DNA from: Desulfobacteraceae bacterium | GTDB lineage: Bacteria > Desulfobacterota > DSM-4660 > Desulfatiglandales > HGW-15 | DNA length: 7,360 nucleotides | NCBI GenBank assembly: GCA_003819975.1 | Contig: RPPU01000223.1 | Span: 1-7,360 of the forward strand | Direction of reading: 5' to 3' | Shown: positions 1-5,550 of the stretch, one piece after another | How positions within the stretch are numbered: position 1 is the first letter of the stretch | Layout: every line of letters starts with the position of its first letter | Position numbers and translations under genes: made by a program | The notes under the pieces: generated by a model | Seen by the model: only the letters and a program-made list of their open reading frames with translations | Told to the model about the DNA's origin: nothing | The model's database searches: none

Positions 1-1
1 C

Positions 2-2200
2 GGCGCCATTACCGCGCCTTTTCTGCCGAATGCCAAAGCCCAGACCAATGATTCCGACACCCAAGTCGTGGTCAAGGCCTTTTTCCCCAATTTGGATCTG
101 GCCCGCAAAGCCGTCATCTCGTTTCCGGCCCTGGAATCCAAATACGAATCGGGCTATTTGGTCATGCATTTGACCCAAGCCGAGATCGCCACCCTGCAAG
201 GTCTGGGATTCCGCATCGAATGGCTGAACCTCCAGGAAGCAGATGCTTATCTGAACCCCCGCCGGCTCATGCCGCTCGAGGCCTATGCCGCCGGCATCCC
301 GGGATATACCTGCTACCGTACCGTGGAAGAAACTTTTGCTGCCGCGCAATCGATTGTCACCAACTACCCGACTCTGGCGAGTTGGACCGACGTGGGCAAT
401 TCCTGGCAAAAAAGCGCGGGTCTGGGCGGTTATGACCTGATGGTCCTGAAGTTGACCAATTCAGCCGTTGCGGGACCCAAGCCCAAACTTTTTATGACTT
501 CGGCCATTCACGCCCGCGAATATACCACCGCGGAATTAGTTACCCGCTTTGCCGAATACTTGGTGAACAACTATGGAACCGATGCCGACGCCACTTGGAT
601 TCTGGATCACCATGAAATCCATCTGCTCCTGCAGACCAACCCGGACGGCCGCAAAAAAGCGGAAACCGGCCTCTCCTGGCGCAAAAACACCAATCAAAAC
701 TATTGCGGCGCGACCAGCAATAATCGCGGCGCCGACCTGAACCGCAACTTCAGTTTCATGTGGGGTTGCTGCAACGGTTCCAGCGGCGCCCAGTGCGACG
801 CAACCTATCGCGGCCCCAGCGCTGGTTCCGAACCCGAGACCCAGGCCGTGCAAAACTATGTGCGCGCGAACTTCGAAGATCGCCGCGGACCCGGCATCAC
901 CGATCCGGCCGCCAATGACACCACCGGTCTTTATCTCGATATTCACTCCTCCGGCCGTCTGGTGCTCTGGCCCTGGGGCCATACCAGTTCCCCGGCTCCC
1001 AACGCGACCCAACTGCAAACCCTGGGCCGTAAATTCGCCTATTGGAACCAGCACACGCCCCAACAGGCGATCGGACTCTATCCCACCGACGGCACCACTG
1101 ACGGCGTGGGCTACGGCGAACTGGGCGTGCCCAGTTATACCTTTGAACTCGGTACTGCTTTTTTTGAAACCTGCACCTATTTCACCAACACCATCATTCC
1201 CCGCAACATGCCGGCTTTGATCTACGCCGCCAAAGTCGTGCGCGCTCCATACCTGATTCCGGCCGGACCCGATGCCTACACCCTGGCTTTAAGCTCCGGC
1301 GGTTCTGCTCCCGGCGTCCCGGCCGGAACCGTGGTGACTTTGACCGCCGCAACCGGCGACAACCGCTACAGCACCGCCAACGGCGCCGAGCCTTCCCAAA
1401 ACATCAACGAAGCCCAATACTTCATCGACCAGCCGCCCTGGAACAACAACGCACCTATTGCCATGGCAGCCGCTGACGGCAGTTTCAACAGTGTAACCGA
1501 GAATCTCACCGCTTCGGTTAACACCACCGGCTGGAGCATCGGTCGCCATATTCTATTTGTGCGCGCCAAAGACGCTTCCGGCAACTGGGGGGCTTTTAGC
1601 GCGGTTTTTCTTTATATCCGCGATAGTTCCGTGAATCAGCCGCCCGTGGCCAACTTTACTTACACGTCCAGCAATCTGACCGTGAATTTCACCGATACCA
1701 GCACCGACCCTGACGGAACAGTCACGGCTTGGGCCTGGAATTTCGGCGATGGAACCACTTCCAGCACCAAAAACCCGGTCAAAACTTATGCGGCCGCCGG
1801 CACGTATAACGTCACCCTGACCGTCACCGACAATGTCAGCGCCACCAACAGCAAAACCGTGCCCGTGACCGTTGCCTCCGACAATGTCACCGAATTAAGT
1901 AACGGCCAGACCGTGACTGGTCTCTCAGCCGCCAAAGGCGCCTGGCTCTATCATAAAATCAATGTTCCGGCCGGCGCCGCCAATCTGGTCATAAAAATCT
2001 CGGGCGGCACCGGCGATGCCGATCTCTACACCCGGGTCGGAGCCAAACCCACGACTTCAACTTATACCTGCCGTCCCTACAAAAGCGGCAACAATGAAAC
2101 TTGCACCACAGCCGCGCCTTCGGCGGGTTATTACTACATCGGCATCCGCGCTTATGCCGCTTTTGCCAACGTGACGCTCACCGCCGGTTACACTAAATAA
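2..2200 (+). CDS. Secreted M14-family zinc carboxypeptidase with Ig-like, PKD and PPC domains (5' partial)
   Basis: Predicted extracellular metallocarboxypeptidase that removes C-terminal residues from peptides. The frame is open to the left edge, and the first visible residues look like the end of a signal peptide, with an Ala-Lys-Ala cleavage motif at 32-40 followed by Gln. The GTG at 68 is therefore probably internal and the true start lies upstream. Numbering from the first visible codon, the M14 signature is complete: zinc ligands H170 and E173 (HARE) and H315 (DIHSSG), substrate-binding R227 and N247-R248 (DLNRNF), and catalytic E382 (TFELG). A beta-rich Ig-like segment follows (about 1260-1625), then a PKD domain (1634-1879, with WNFGDG) and a C-terminal PPC domain (1880-2197, with GDADLY and a Cys pair). 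The stop is followed directly by a strong terminator. It converges on the biosynthetic genes and is probably unrelated to them. The family call is very secure; the physiological substrate is unknown. Confidence 0.95.
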   Translation, partial: GAITAPFLPNAKAQTNDSDTQVVVKAFFPNLDLARKAVISFPALESKYESGYLVMHLTQAEIATLQGLGFRIEWLNLQEADAYLNPRRLMPLEAYAAGIPGYTCYRTVEETFAAAQSIVTNYPTLASWTDVGNSWQKSAGLGGYDLMVLKLTNSAVAGPKPKLFMTSAIHAREYTTAELVTRFAEYLVNNYGTDADATWILDHHEIHLLLQTNPDGRKKAETGLSWRKNTNQNYCGATSNNRGADLNRNFSFMWGCCNGSSGAQCDATYRGPSAGSEPETQAVQNYVRANFEDRRGPGITDPAANDTTGLYLDIHSSGRLVLWPWGHTSSPAPNATQLQTLGRKFAYWNQHTPQQAIGLYPTDGTTDGVGYGELGVPSYTFELGTAFFETCTYFTNTIIPRNMPALIYAAKVVRAPYLIPAGPDAYTLALSSGGSAPGVPAGTVVTLTAATGDNRYSTANGAEPSQNINEAQYFIDQPPWNNNAPIAMAAADGSFNSVTENLTASVNTTGWSIGRHILFVRAKDASGNWGAFSAVFLYIRDSSVNQPPVANFTYTSSNLTVNFTDTSTDPDGTVTAWAWNFGDGTTSSTKNPVKTYAAAGTYNVTLTVTDNVSATNSKTVPVTVASDNVTELSNGQTVTGLSAAKGAWLYHKINVPAGAANLVIKISGGTGDADLYTRVGAKPTTSTYTCRPYKSGNNETCTTAAPSAGYYYIGIRAYAAFANVTLTAGYTK

Positions 2201-2223
2201 GCCGCAGCGTTCAACGGTCCATA

Positions 2224-2257
2224 AAAAGGGAGTTGCCCAATCGGGCAACTCCCTTTT
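2224..2257. terminator. Bidirectional rho-independent terminator
   Basis: A perfect 15-bp inverted repeat (2224-2238 with 2243-2257) closes a 4-base AATC loop. The stem core is GGGAGTTGCCC, flanked by A4 on the left and T4 on the right, so both strands give a GC-rich hairpin followed by a U run (five on the minus strand, counting 2223). It lies 23 bases after the stop of the carboxypeptidase gene and 60 bases after the stop of the last minus-strand gene, so it can end both convergent transcripts. Confidence 0.93.
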
Positions 2258-2317
2258 CAATACTCAAAGTCCATTCCATAAAAATAGGCATTGTTTCGTT
2301 AGGCGCCCAAAAAGGAA

Positions 2318-2635
2318 CTATTCCCTGATCTCCAGATGTCCTTGGCCCGCCAACGTGGCCAGGTCCACATCGGCCACGCAGCGCACTTTTACGTAATTGA
2401 GGGTCAGATCGCCGGCCAGATGCACCTTGCCGCTCGCCTTGGCAAAATCGGCCTTTCCCCAATCGCTCAATTGCTTGTCCAGCTTGACTCCCAGCTCCGT
2501 ACCGCCTCGGGTATCCGTAAATTTGACCAACACATAATCCCGGTCAATGGCTTGTTTCAGTTCTTCGCTTGTTTTGTACCGCTGGGTTACAACGGGATGA
2601 TCGCCTTGTGACAACTTTTGAACCAACTCGTCCAT
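2318..2635 (-). CDS. Small conserved-looking protein of unknown function, last gene of the mbtH unit
   Basis: Encodes about 105 residues, starting MDELVQKLSQGDHPVV. I cannot name the family with confidence. It has no signal peptide or membrane segment and looks like a soluble cytoplasmic domain. The N-terminal third is helical and charged. A central stretch, VKFTDTRGGTELGVKLD, and a later one, VHLAGDLTLNYVKVRC, look like alternating beta strands, and it ends with an acidic tail. I chose the ATG at 2635 because AAGGAG at 2643-2648 sits 7 bases upstream. The TTG two codons earlier (2641) would lie 1 base from that site. It follows the preceding small gene by 52 bases and is third after mbtH, which suggests a role tied to NRP biosynthesis. 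That role is inference from position only. Confidence 0.85.
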   Translation of the reverse strand: MDELVQKLSQGDHPVVTQRYKTSEELKQAIDRDYVLVKFTDTRGGTELGVKLDKQLSDWGKADFAKASGKVHLAGDLTLNYVKVRCVADVDLATLAGQGHLEIRE

Positions 2636-2642
2636 ATCCAAT

Positions 2643-2648
2643 CTCCTT
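2643..2648 (-). promoter_or_regulatory. Shine-Dalgarno site that sets the start of the 2318-2635 gene
   Basis: The minus strand reads AAGGAG, then 7 bases, then ATG at 2635. The alternative in-frame TTG at 2641 is only 1 base away, too close for initiation, so the shorter 105-residue product is preferred. Confidence 0.8.
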
Positions 2649-2687
2649 AATTCATTTTAAGTTATAAGCAATAAAGATTACATAGTA

Positions 2688-3014
2688 CTAATTTTTCGAA
2701 GCACTGTCCCCTCCGGTATCCCGGGCATATTCCGGTATCTCGAACTTGAGCACCTCATCGCAGAACGATTTCCATTCCGGCGTTACCTGGTCAAAGATGA
2801 TGTTCTGATCTTTATAAATACCGTCGGTGACCGTATAATTTTCCTGCAAATAAAGAAAATCCTTGTCCGTTAACGGCCGGATAACCTCTGTTTCCTTGCC
2901 GTCCGCCCCTTTTTGTTTTTCCTTGCGCGCATTTTCCGCTTTCATGCTCCAACCCTTAAATTCCTGCAATTTTGGAATCATATACGCCTTGCAGTATTTT
3001 CCCATGGTCGCCAT
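2688..3014 (-). CDS. Small conserved-looking protein of unknown function directly after mbtH
   Basis: Encodes 108 residues, starting MATMGKYCKAYMIPKLQEF. I do not recognise a characterised family. There is no signal peptide or membrane helix. A Lys/Glu-rich stretch (about residues 24-42) is followed by an aromatic, acidic region containing FLYLQENYTVTDGIY and then IIFDQVTPEWKSFC, with a polar, probably disordered tail. The single Cys in the N-terminal KYCKAY motif and the Trp residues might be worth mutating if a function is found. The start is 2 bases after the mbtH stop, with AAGGAGG at 3022-3028 (inside mbtH) spaced 7 bases from the ATG. A longer in-frame reading back to 3122 lies inside mbtH and is not credible. 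The near-contact with mbtH implies translation from the same mRNA and a cytoplasmic job linked to peptide synthesis (inferred). Confidence 0.87.
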   Translation of the reverse strand: MATMGKYCKAYMIPKLQEFKGWSMKAENARKEKQKGADGKETEVIRPLTDKDFLYLQENYTVTDGIYKDQNIIFDQVTPEWKSFCDEVLKFEIPEYARDTGGDSASKN

Positions 3015-3016
3015 GC

Positions 3017-3253
3017 TCAACCCTCCTTGCCCGTTTCTTTTTGCCGGGCCATTTCTTCCATTTTCTTGCGCAGGCTGAGCGGCCGCATATCGGTCCAAAC
3101 CTCCTTGATATACGCCAGGCACTCTTCCTTGCGCCCGCTTTTACCCACGTCGCGCCAGCCCAAGGCGTTTTCGCGGCCTTGCGGCCAAATGGAATATTGC
3201 TCCTCGCCGTTCACCACCACATTATAAATCGTCACGTCTTCTTTCTCTTCCAT
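3017..3253 (-). CDS. mbtH: MbtH-family protein, NRPS adenylation-domain activator
   Basis: A 78-residue cytoplasmic protein that binds and activates or stabilises the adenylation domains of nonribosomal peptide synthetases. The family signature is plain: NGEEQYSIWP with S21-x-W23-P24, then GW (W33), then ECLAYIKEVWTDMRPLSL with W53 and TDMRP. The three conserved tryptophans are present. The Pro usually found two residues before the central GW is Ala30 here. After the core (about 65 residues) there is a short charged Lys/Glu tail. AAGGAGG at 3265-3271 lies 11 bases before the ATG. It heads a trio with two small unknown genes and lies downstream of the sbnA-sbnB pair on the same strand, so its partner is presumably an L-Dap-using NRPS outside this window. 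Confidence 0.96.
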   Translation of the reverse strand: MEEKEDVTIYNVVVNGEEQYSIWPQGRENALGWRDVGKSGRKEECLAYIKEVWTDMRPLSLRKKMEEMARQKETGKEG

Positions 3254-3264
3254 ACTCAGAAAAT

Positions 3265-3271
3265 CCTCCTT
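3265..3271 (-). promoter_or_regulatory. Shine-Dalgarno site of mbtH
   Basis: The minus strand reads AAGGAGG, 11 bases before the mbtH ATG, a strong site with slightly long spacing. Only 35 bases separate it from the T tract of the upstream terminator. I see no convincing -35/-10 pair there, although a weak TAAATA lies at about 3276-3281. Confidence 0.7.
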
Positions 3272-3306
3272 GTTGTTATTTAGCCGTTGGATGTTTTAAA
3301 TAACCC

Positions 3307-3335
3307 AAAAAAACCCGGTCTTTCTGAAAACCGGC
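3307..3335 (-). terminator. Rho-independent terminator between sbnB/small ORF and mbtH
   Basis: On the minus strand CCGGT pairs with ACCGG (3330-3334 with 3315-3319). The stem can extend by three A-T pairs with one bulged base, and a run of seven T follows (3307-3313). The stem begins 16 bases after the stop of the 41-codon ORF, as expected for the end of a transcription unit. It could end the sbnAB transcript or act as a partial terminator that lowers, rather than abolishes, read-through into mbtH. Confidence 0.75.
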
Positions 3336-3350
3336 TCAATCAAAACTTAT

Positions 3351-3476
3351 TCATGCATGATTTAGCCGTCCCTTTTCCCTATGCAAAAAAAACCTTACCC
3401 GGTTCGGATCATTGATTACGACCTTGTTTCCTGAATAATCTCCTCCGCGAATGGTATATCTTTCTCTTGAACCCAT
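3351..3476 (-). CDS. Candidate 41-residue protein translationally coupled to sbnB
   Basis: A short reading frame that begins with an ATG overlapping the sbnB stop codon by one base (TAATG at 3474-3478), the classic layout for coupled re-initiation. It runs 41 codons to a TGA at 3351-3353, and a terminator hairpin follows 16 bases later. The product starts MGSRERYTIRGGDYSGNKVV and continues with INDPNRVRFF and a basic C-terminus (LHREKGRLNHA). It has no Cys and no membrane segment and is strongly basic. I recognise no family. A GGAGG at 3497-3501 inside sbnB is 20 bases upstream, too far to be a normal ribosome site, so expression would rely on coupling. It might instead be chance, or the remnant of a longer gene. 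Its support is position and sequence character only. Confidence 0.5.
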   Translation of the reverse strand: MGSRERYTIRGGDYSGNKVVINDPNRVRFFLHREKGRLNHA

Positions 3477-4441
3477 TATAAATTTATGCCGATATTCCTC
3501 CGTTTGGCTTCGTTGTAATAATGGTGGGCGATCGCTATATCGAATAGACCCATGCCCATGGGGTTGAACATAATCGGAAGATGGCGGGGATAGTCATTCA
3601 AGCAACCATGAACAACGACATCCGCAATGGACTTGGTATGCTCTTTCTGAAGCCCTTTTTCCTCATGAAACATCTCTATATCCGTTTTCTCCCGGCATAC
3701 CTCGTCCCAATCGTCCACGATGACGGACTCTTTTATGAATTCATAAACACTGGTCTTGTAATCCCTGAGCGAAATATTCAACTGCAAGGATCCTTCTTTC
3801 GGTTTCCGATCGATATAGGACTCTTTAGAAACCGTGCAGGTCATAAAAAGATCCGCCGACTGATAGGCGTCTTCCCAGCTTTTTACCGCATGCGCCTTGC
3901 CTGGGCAAAAGCCGTTCAACCCGGACAAATCCGGCGCTTTTAAATCGAAGATGGAATAGCCGGATATCTTTGCCCCAAATACTTCCGCGCACATTTTAAG
4001 ATGATATTGTCCGATCGGCCCCCAACCCGTAATCCCCACTCGAGCATCCTGAATATTCCTGGCCTGATCGAAGTATTGAATCATTAAACCGGTGACCGAC
4101 GCCGTTCGGATAACGCTCAATAATGCCGTATTGAGAACCGCTACGGGCTTTCCATTGTCCGCATCGTTCAGAACGATCAGGCTATGGGCCCGCGGAATCC
4201 CTTTATGAATATTGTCCGGGAAACTGGCAATCCATTTAATTCCGGCAATATTGAACTCGCCTCCTACAAAAGCCGGCATGGCAATGATCCGGTTCTTGAG
4301 GTCTCGATACCTTAAATAGGGCTTGATCGGTTGAGCAAAGTCATCGCGGCTTAAACAACGGACCGCTTTTTCAACAGCCGCAATCGTGTGCCGCCAGTTG
4401 ATTCCAATCGCCAAAACATCCTTTTCGTCCAAATAAAGCAT
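3476..4441 (-). CDS. sbnB: SbnB-like N-(1-amino-1-carboxyl-2-ethyl)-glutamate dehydrogenase, L-Dap synthesis
   Basis: A 321-residue cytoplasmic NAD-dependent enzyme of the ornithine cyclodeaminase / mu-crystallin superfamily. In the characterised staphyloferrin B pathway, SbnB oxidatively splits the SbnA product into L-2,3-diaminopropionate and 2-oxoglutarate. The Rossmann nucleotide loop is visible at residues 136-144 (GITGWGPIG). K69 in GIKW and R112-T113 in IRTAS sit where the superfamily keeps its substrate-binding and conserved residues. The length is close to that of the family. The start lies 3 bases after the sbnA stop, with AGGAAGGA at 4448-4455 spaced 6 bases away. The choice of SbnB rather than ornithine cyclodeaminase or alanine dehydrogenase rests largely on the tight pairing with sbnA and the nearby mbtH. 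Confidence 0.9.
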   Translation of the reverse strand: MLYLDEKDVLAIGINWRHTIAAVEKAVRCLSRDDFAQPIKPYLRYRDLKNRIIAMPAFVGGEFNIAGIKWIASFPDNIHKGIPRAHSLIVLNDADNGKPVAVLNTALLSVIRTASVTGLMIQYFDQARNIQDARVGITGWGPIGQYHLKMCAEVFGAKISGYSIFDLKAPDLSGLNGFCPGKAHAVKSWEDAYQSADLFMTCTVSKESYIDRKPKEGSLQLNISLRDYKTSVYEFIKESVIVDDWDEVCREKTDIEMFHEEKGLQKEHTKSIADVVVHGCLNDYPRHLPIMFNPMGMGLFDIAIAHHYYNEAKRRNIGINL

Positions 4442-4444
4442 TTT

Positions 4445-5530
4445 TCATCCTTCCTGCTCGCCTATGTGAGCGCGCCATGTGCTTGCCTGTTTTTTCTCGA
4501 AAAAATCGTCAAGATCATCGGGATTTGTCGTTTTAGGAGTCCGAAGAGCGGCGGTCATGAATGGGTCCTTGCCCGCAAACCACTCGCACCATTTTTTGTC
4601 GTATAGAGTATTAACGTACCTTTCTCCCCGATCCGGGAACAATGTCACTACAACCGGTTTCCGCTTAAGCGACCGGATCCATTCCAAATTCTTTTCTTCT
4701 GAAAAATACTTTTTTATGGCTCCCATGACCGAGCCGGAAGATCCCCCGACAAAGATTTGATGATTGTTCAAAAGTTCATGGCACATCGCAACCGTCAACG
4801 CTTCATCCACCATGACGACCTCATCAATCCGGGCTTGGGCCAGGATCAGGGGCACCTTGCTGGAGCCGATTCCGGGAATATACCGCTTCTTGGGCTTTCC
4901 GCCGAAAATGACGGATCCCTCGATATCGACCGCTATGATTTTGGCTTGCGGATACACTTCTTTGATTTTTCGCGATACGCCCGCGATGGTCCCGCAGGAA
5001 CTGACTCCGATGAAAGCATAGTCAATGGGATTCAAGCATTCGCAGATTTCCCTCCCGAGTGTCTGGTAATAGGCTTCTGCATTATAAGGATTTGCATATT
5101 GATTAACCCAGTACGAATTTGGAATTTTCACCTGCAATTCCTGGACCCGTTTTATGCGTGTCAGCAAGTAACCGCCGTTTTCATCCGGTTCCGTCACTTT
5201 TTCCAAAATACCGCCCATGGATGAAATCAACATTTCATTGGTGGGCGAAATATGGGGATCGATAACACAAATAAATTTCAAGTTATATTTGCGGCAATAA
5301 GCGGACAGCGCGACTCCGAAATTACCCGAAGAAGATTCAATCAAGGTCGTATCCGGATCGATCTCTTTCCGTTCGAATAATTTTCGAATGATATGGTCCG
5401 CGGCTCTATCTTTAACGCTTCCGGTCGGGTTTAGAAATTCGAGCTTAACGTATAAATCAATGTGGTTTAGTACGTTCAATCGAATCATGGGGGTATGCCC
5501 GACCAAATCAAGCATGCTTGAATGAATCAT
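4445..5530 (-). CDS. sbnA: SbnA-like PLP-dependent N-(1-amino-1-carboxyl-2-ethyl)-glutamate synthase, L-Dap synthesis
   Basis: A 361-residue cytoplasmic fold-type II PLP enzyme related to cysteine synthase. SbnA enzymes replace the phosphate of O-phospho-L-serine with the amino group of L-glutamate, giving the substrate for SbnB. The PLP lysine is K40 in the GSVKDR motif. SSSGNFG (66-72) supplies the Asn that contacts PLP, and GVSSCGT (175-181) is the phosphate-binding loop, in the form I associate with SbnA rather than the GTGGT of cysteine synthases. PGIG (219-222) and PDRGERY (299-305) also fit. About 40 acidic and polar residues extend past the usual end of the catalytic fold. I chose the ATG at 5530 because AAGGAG at 5540-5545 is 9 bases upstream of it but touches the ATG at 5539. 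It is 20 bases after the M28 gene and 3 bases before sbnB, so it is probably operonic with both. Confidence 0.93.
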   Translation of the reverse strand: MIHSSMLDLVGHTPMIRLNVLNHIDLYVKLEFLNPTGSVKDRAADHIIRKLFERKEIDPDTTLIESSSGNFGVALSAYCRKYNLKFICVIDPHISPTNEMLISSMGGILEKVTEPDENGGYLLTRIKRVQELQVKIPNSYWVNQYANPYNAEAYYQTLGREICECLNPIDYAFIGVSSCGTIAGVSRKIKEVYPQAKIIAVDIEGSVIFGGKPKKRYIPGIGSSKVPLILAQARIDEVVMVDEALTVAMCHELLNNHQIFVGGSSGSVMGAIKKYFSEEKNLEWIRSLKRKPVVVTLFPDRGERYVNTLYDKKWCEWFAGKDPFMTAALRTPKTTNPDDLDDFFEKKQASTWRAHIGEQEG

Positions 5531-5539
5531 CGGCGGCAT

Positions 5540-5545
5540 CTCCTT
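5540..5545 (-). promoter_or_regulatory. Shine-Dalgarno site that sets the sbnA start
   Basis: The minus strand reads AAGGAG immediately followed by one ATG (5539) and, 9 bases on, by a second in-frame ATG (5530). Zero spacing is not workable, so the second ATG is preferred, giving a protein beginning MIHSSMLDLVGHTPMIRL. Confidence 0.75.
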
Positions 5546-5550
5546 CTCTC

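Noticed and set aside
536..1063. 175-codon open frame on the minus strand inside the carboxypeptidase gene
   Set aside because: It lies antisense to the catalytic domain, has a Gly/Ala/Val-rich low-information product, and has no ribosome site or family signature.
2688..3122. 144-residue version of the protein after mbtH
   Set aside because: The extra 36 residues are mbtH read in another frame. The ATG at 3014 has an ideal ribosome site 7 bases upstream.
3351..3360. Perfect 10-base palindrome TCATGCATGA, a possible operator
   Set aside because: It coincides with the end of the 41-codon frame, has no second copy that I saw, and a single 10-base palindrome is easily due to chance.
3385..3404. 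Weak 4-bp hairpin followed by eight T on the minus strand, resembling a terminator
   Set aside because: The stem is too short, and the T run falls inside the 41-codon frame, where it reads as Phe-Phe-Leu codons.
2201..3475. Possible CRISPR array, tRNA or insertion-sequence ends in the gene gaps
   Set aside because: I found no repeated units, cloverleaf pattern, transposase fragment or paired terminal repeats; the gaps hold only the terminators, ribosome sites and small frame described.
4757..5224. 155-codon open frame on the plus strand across sbnA
   Set aside because: It is antisense to a clear PLP enzyme, with no recognisable motif and no plausible ribosome site.
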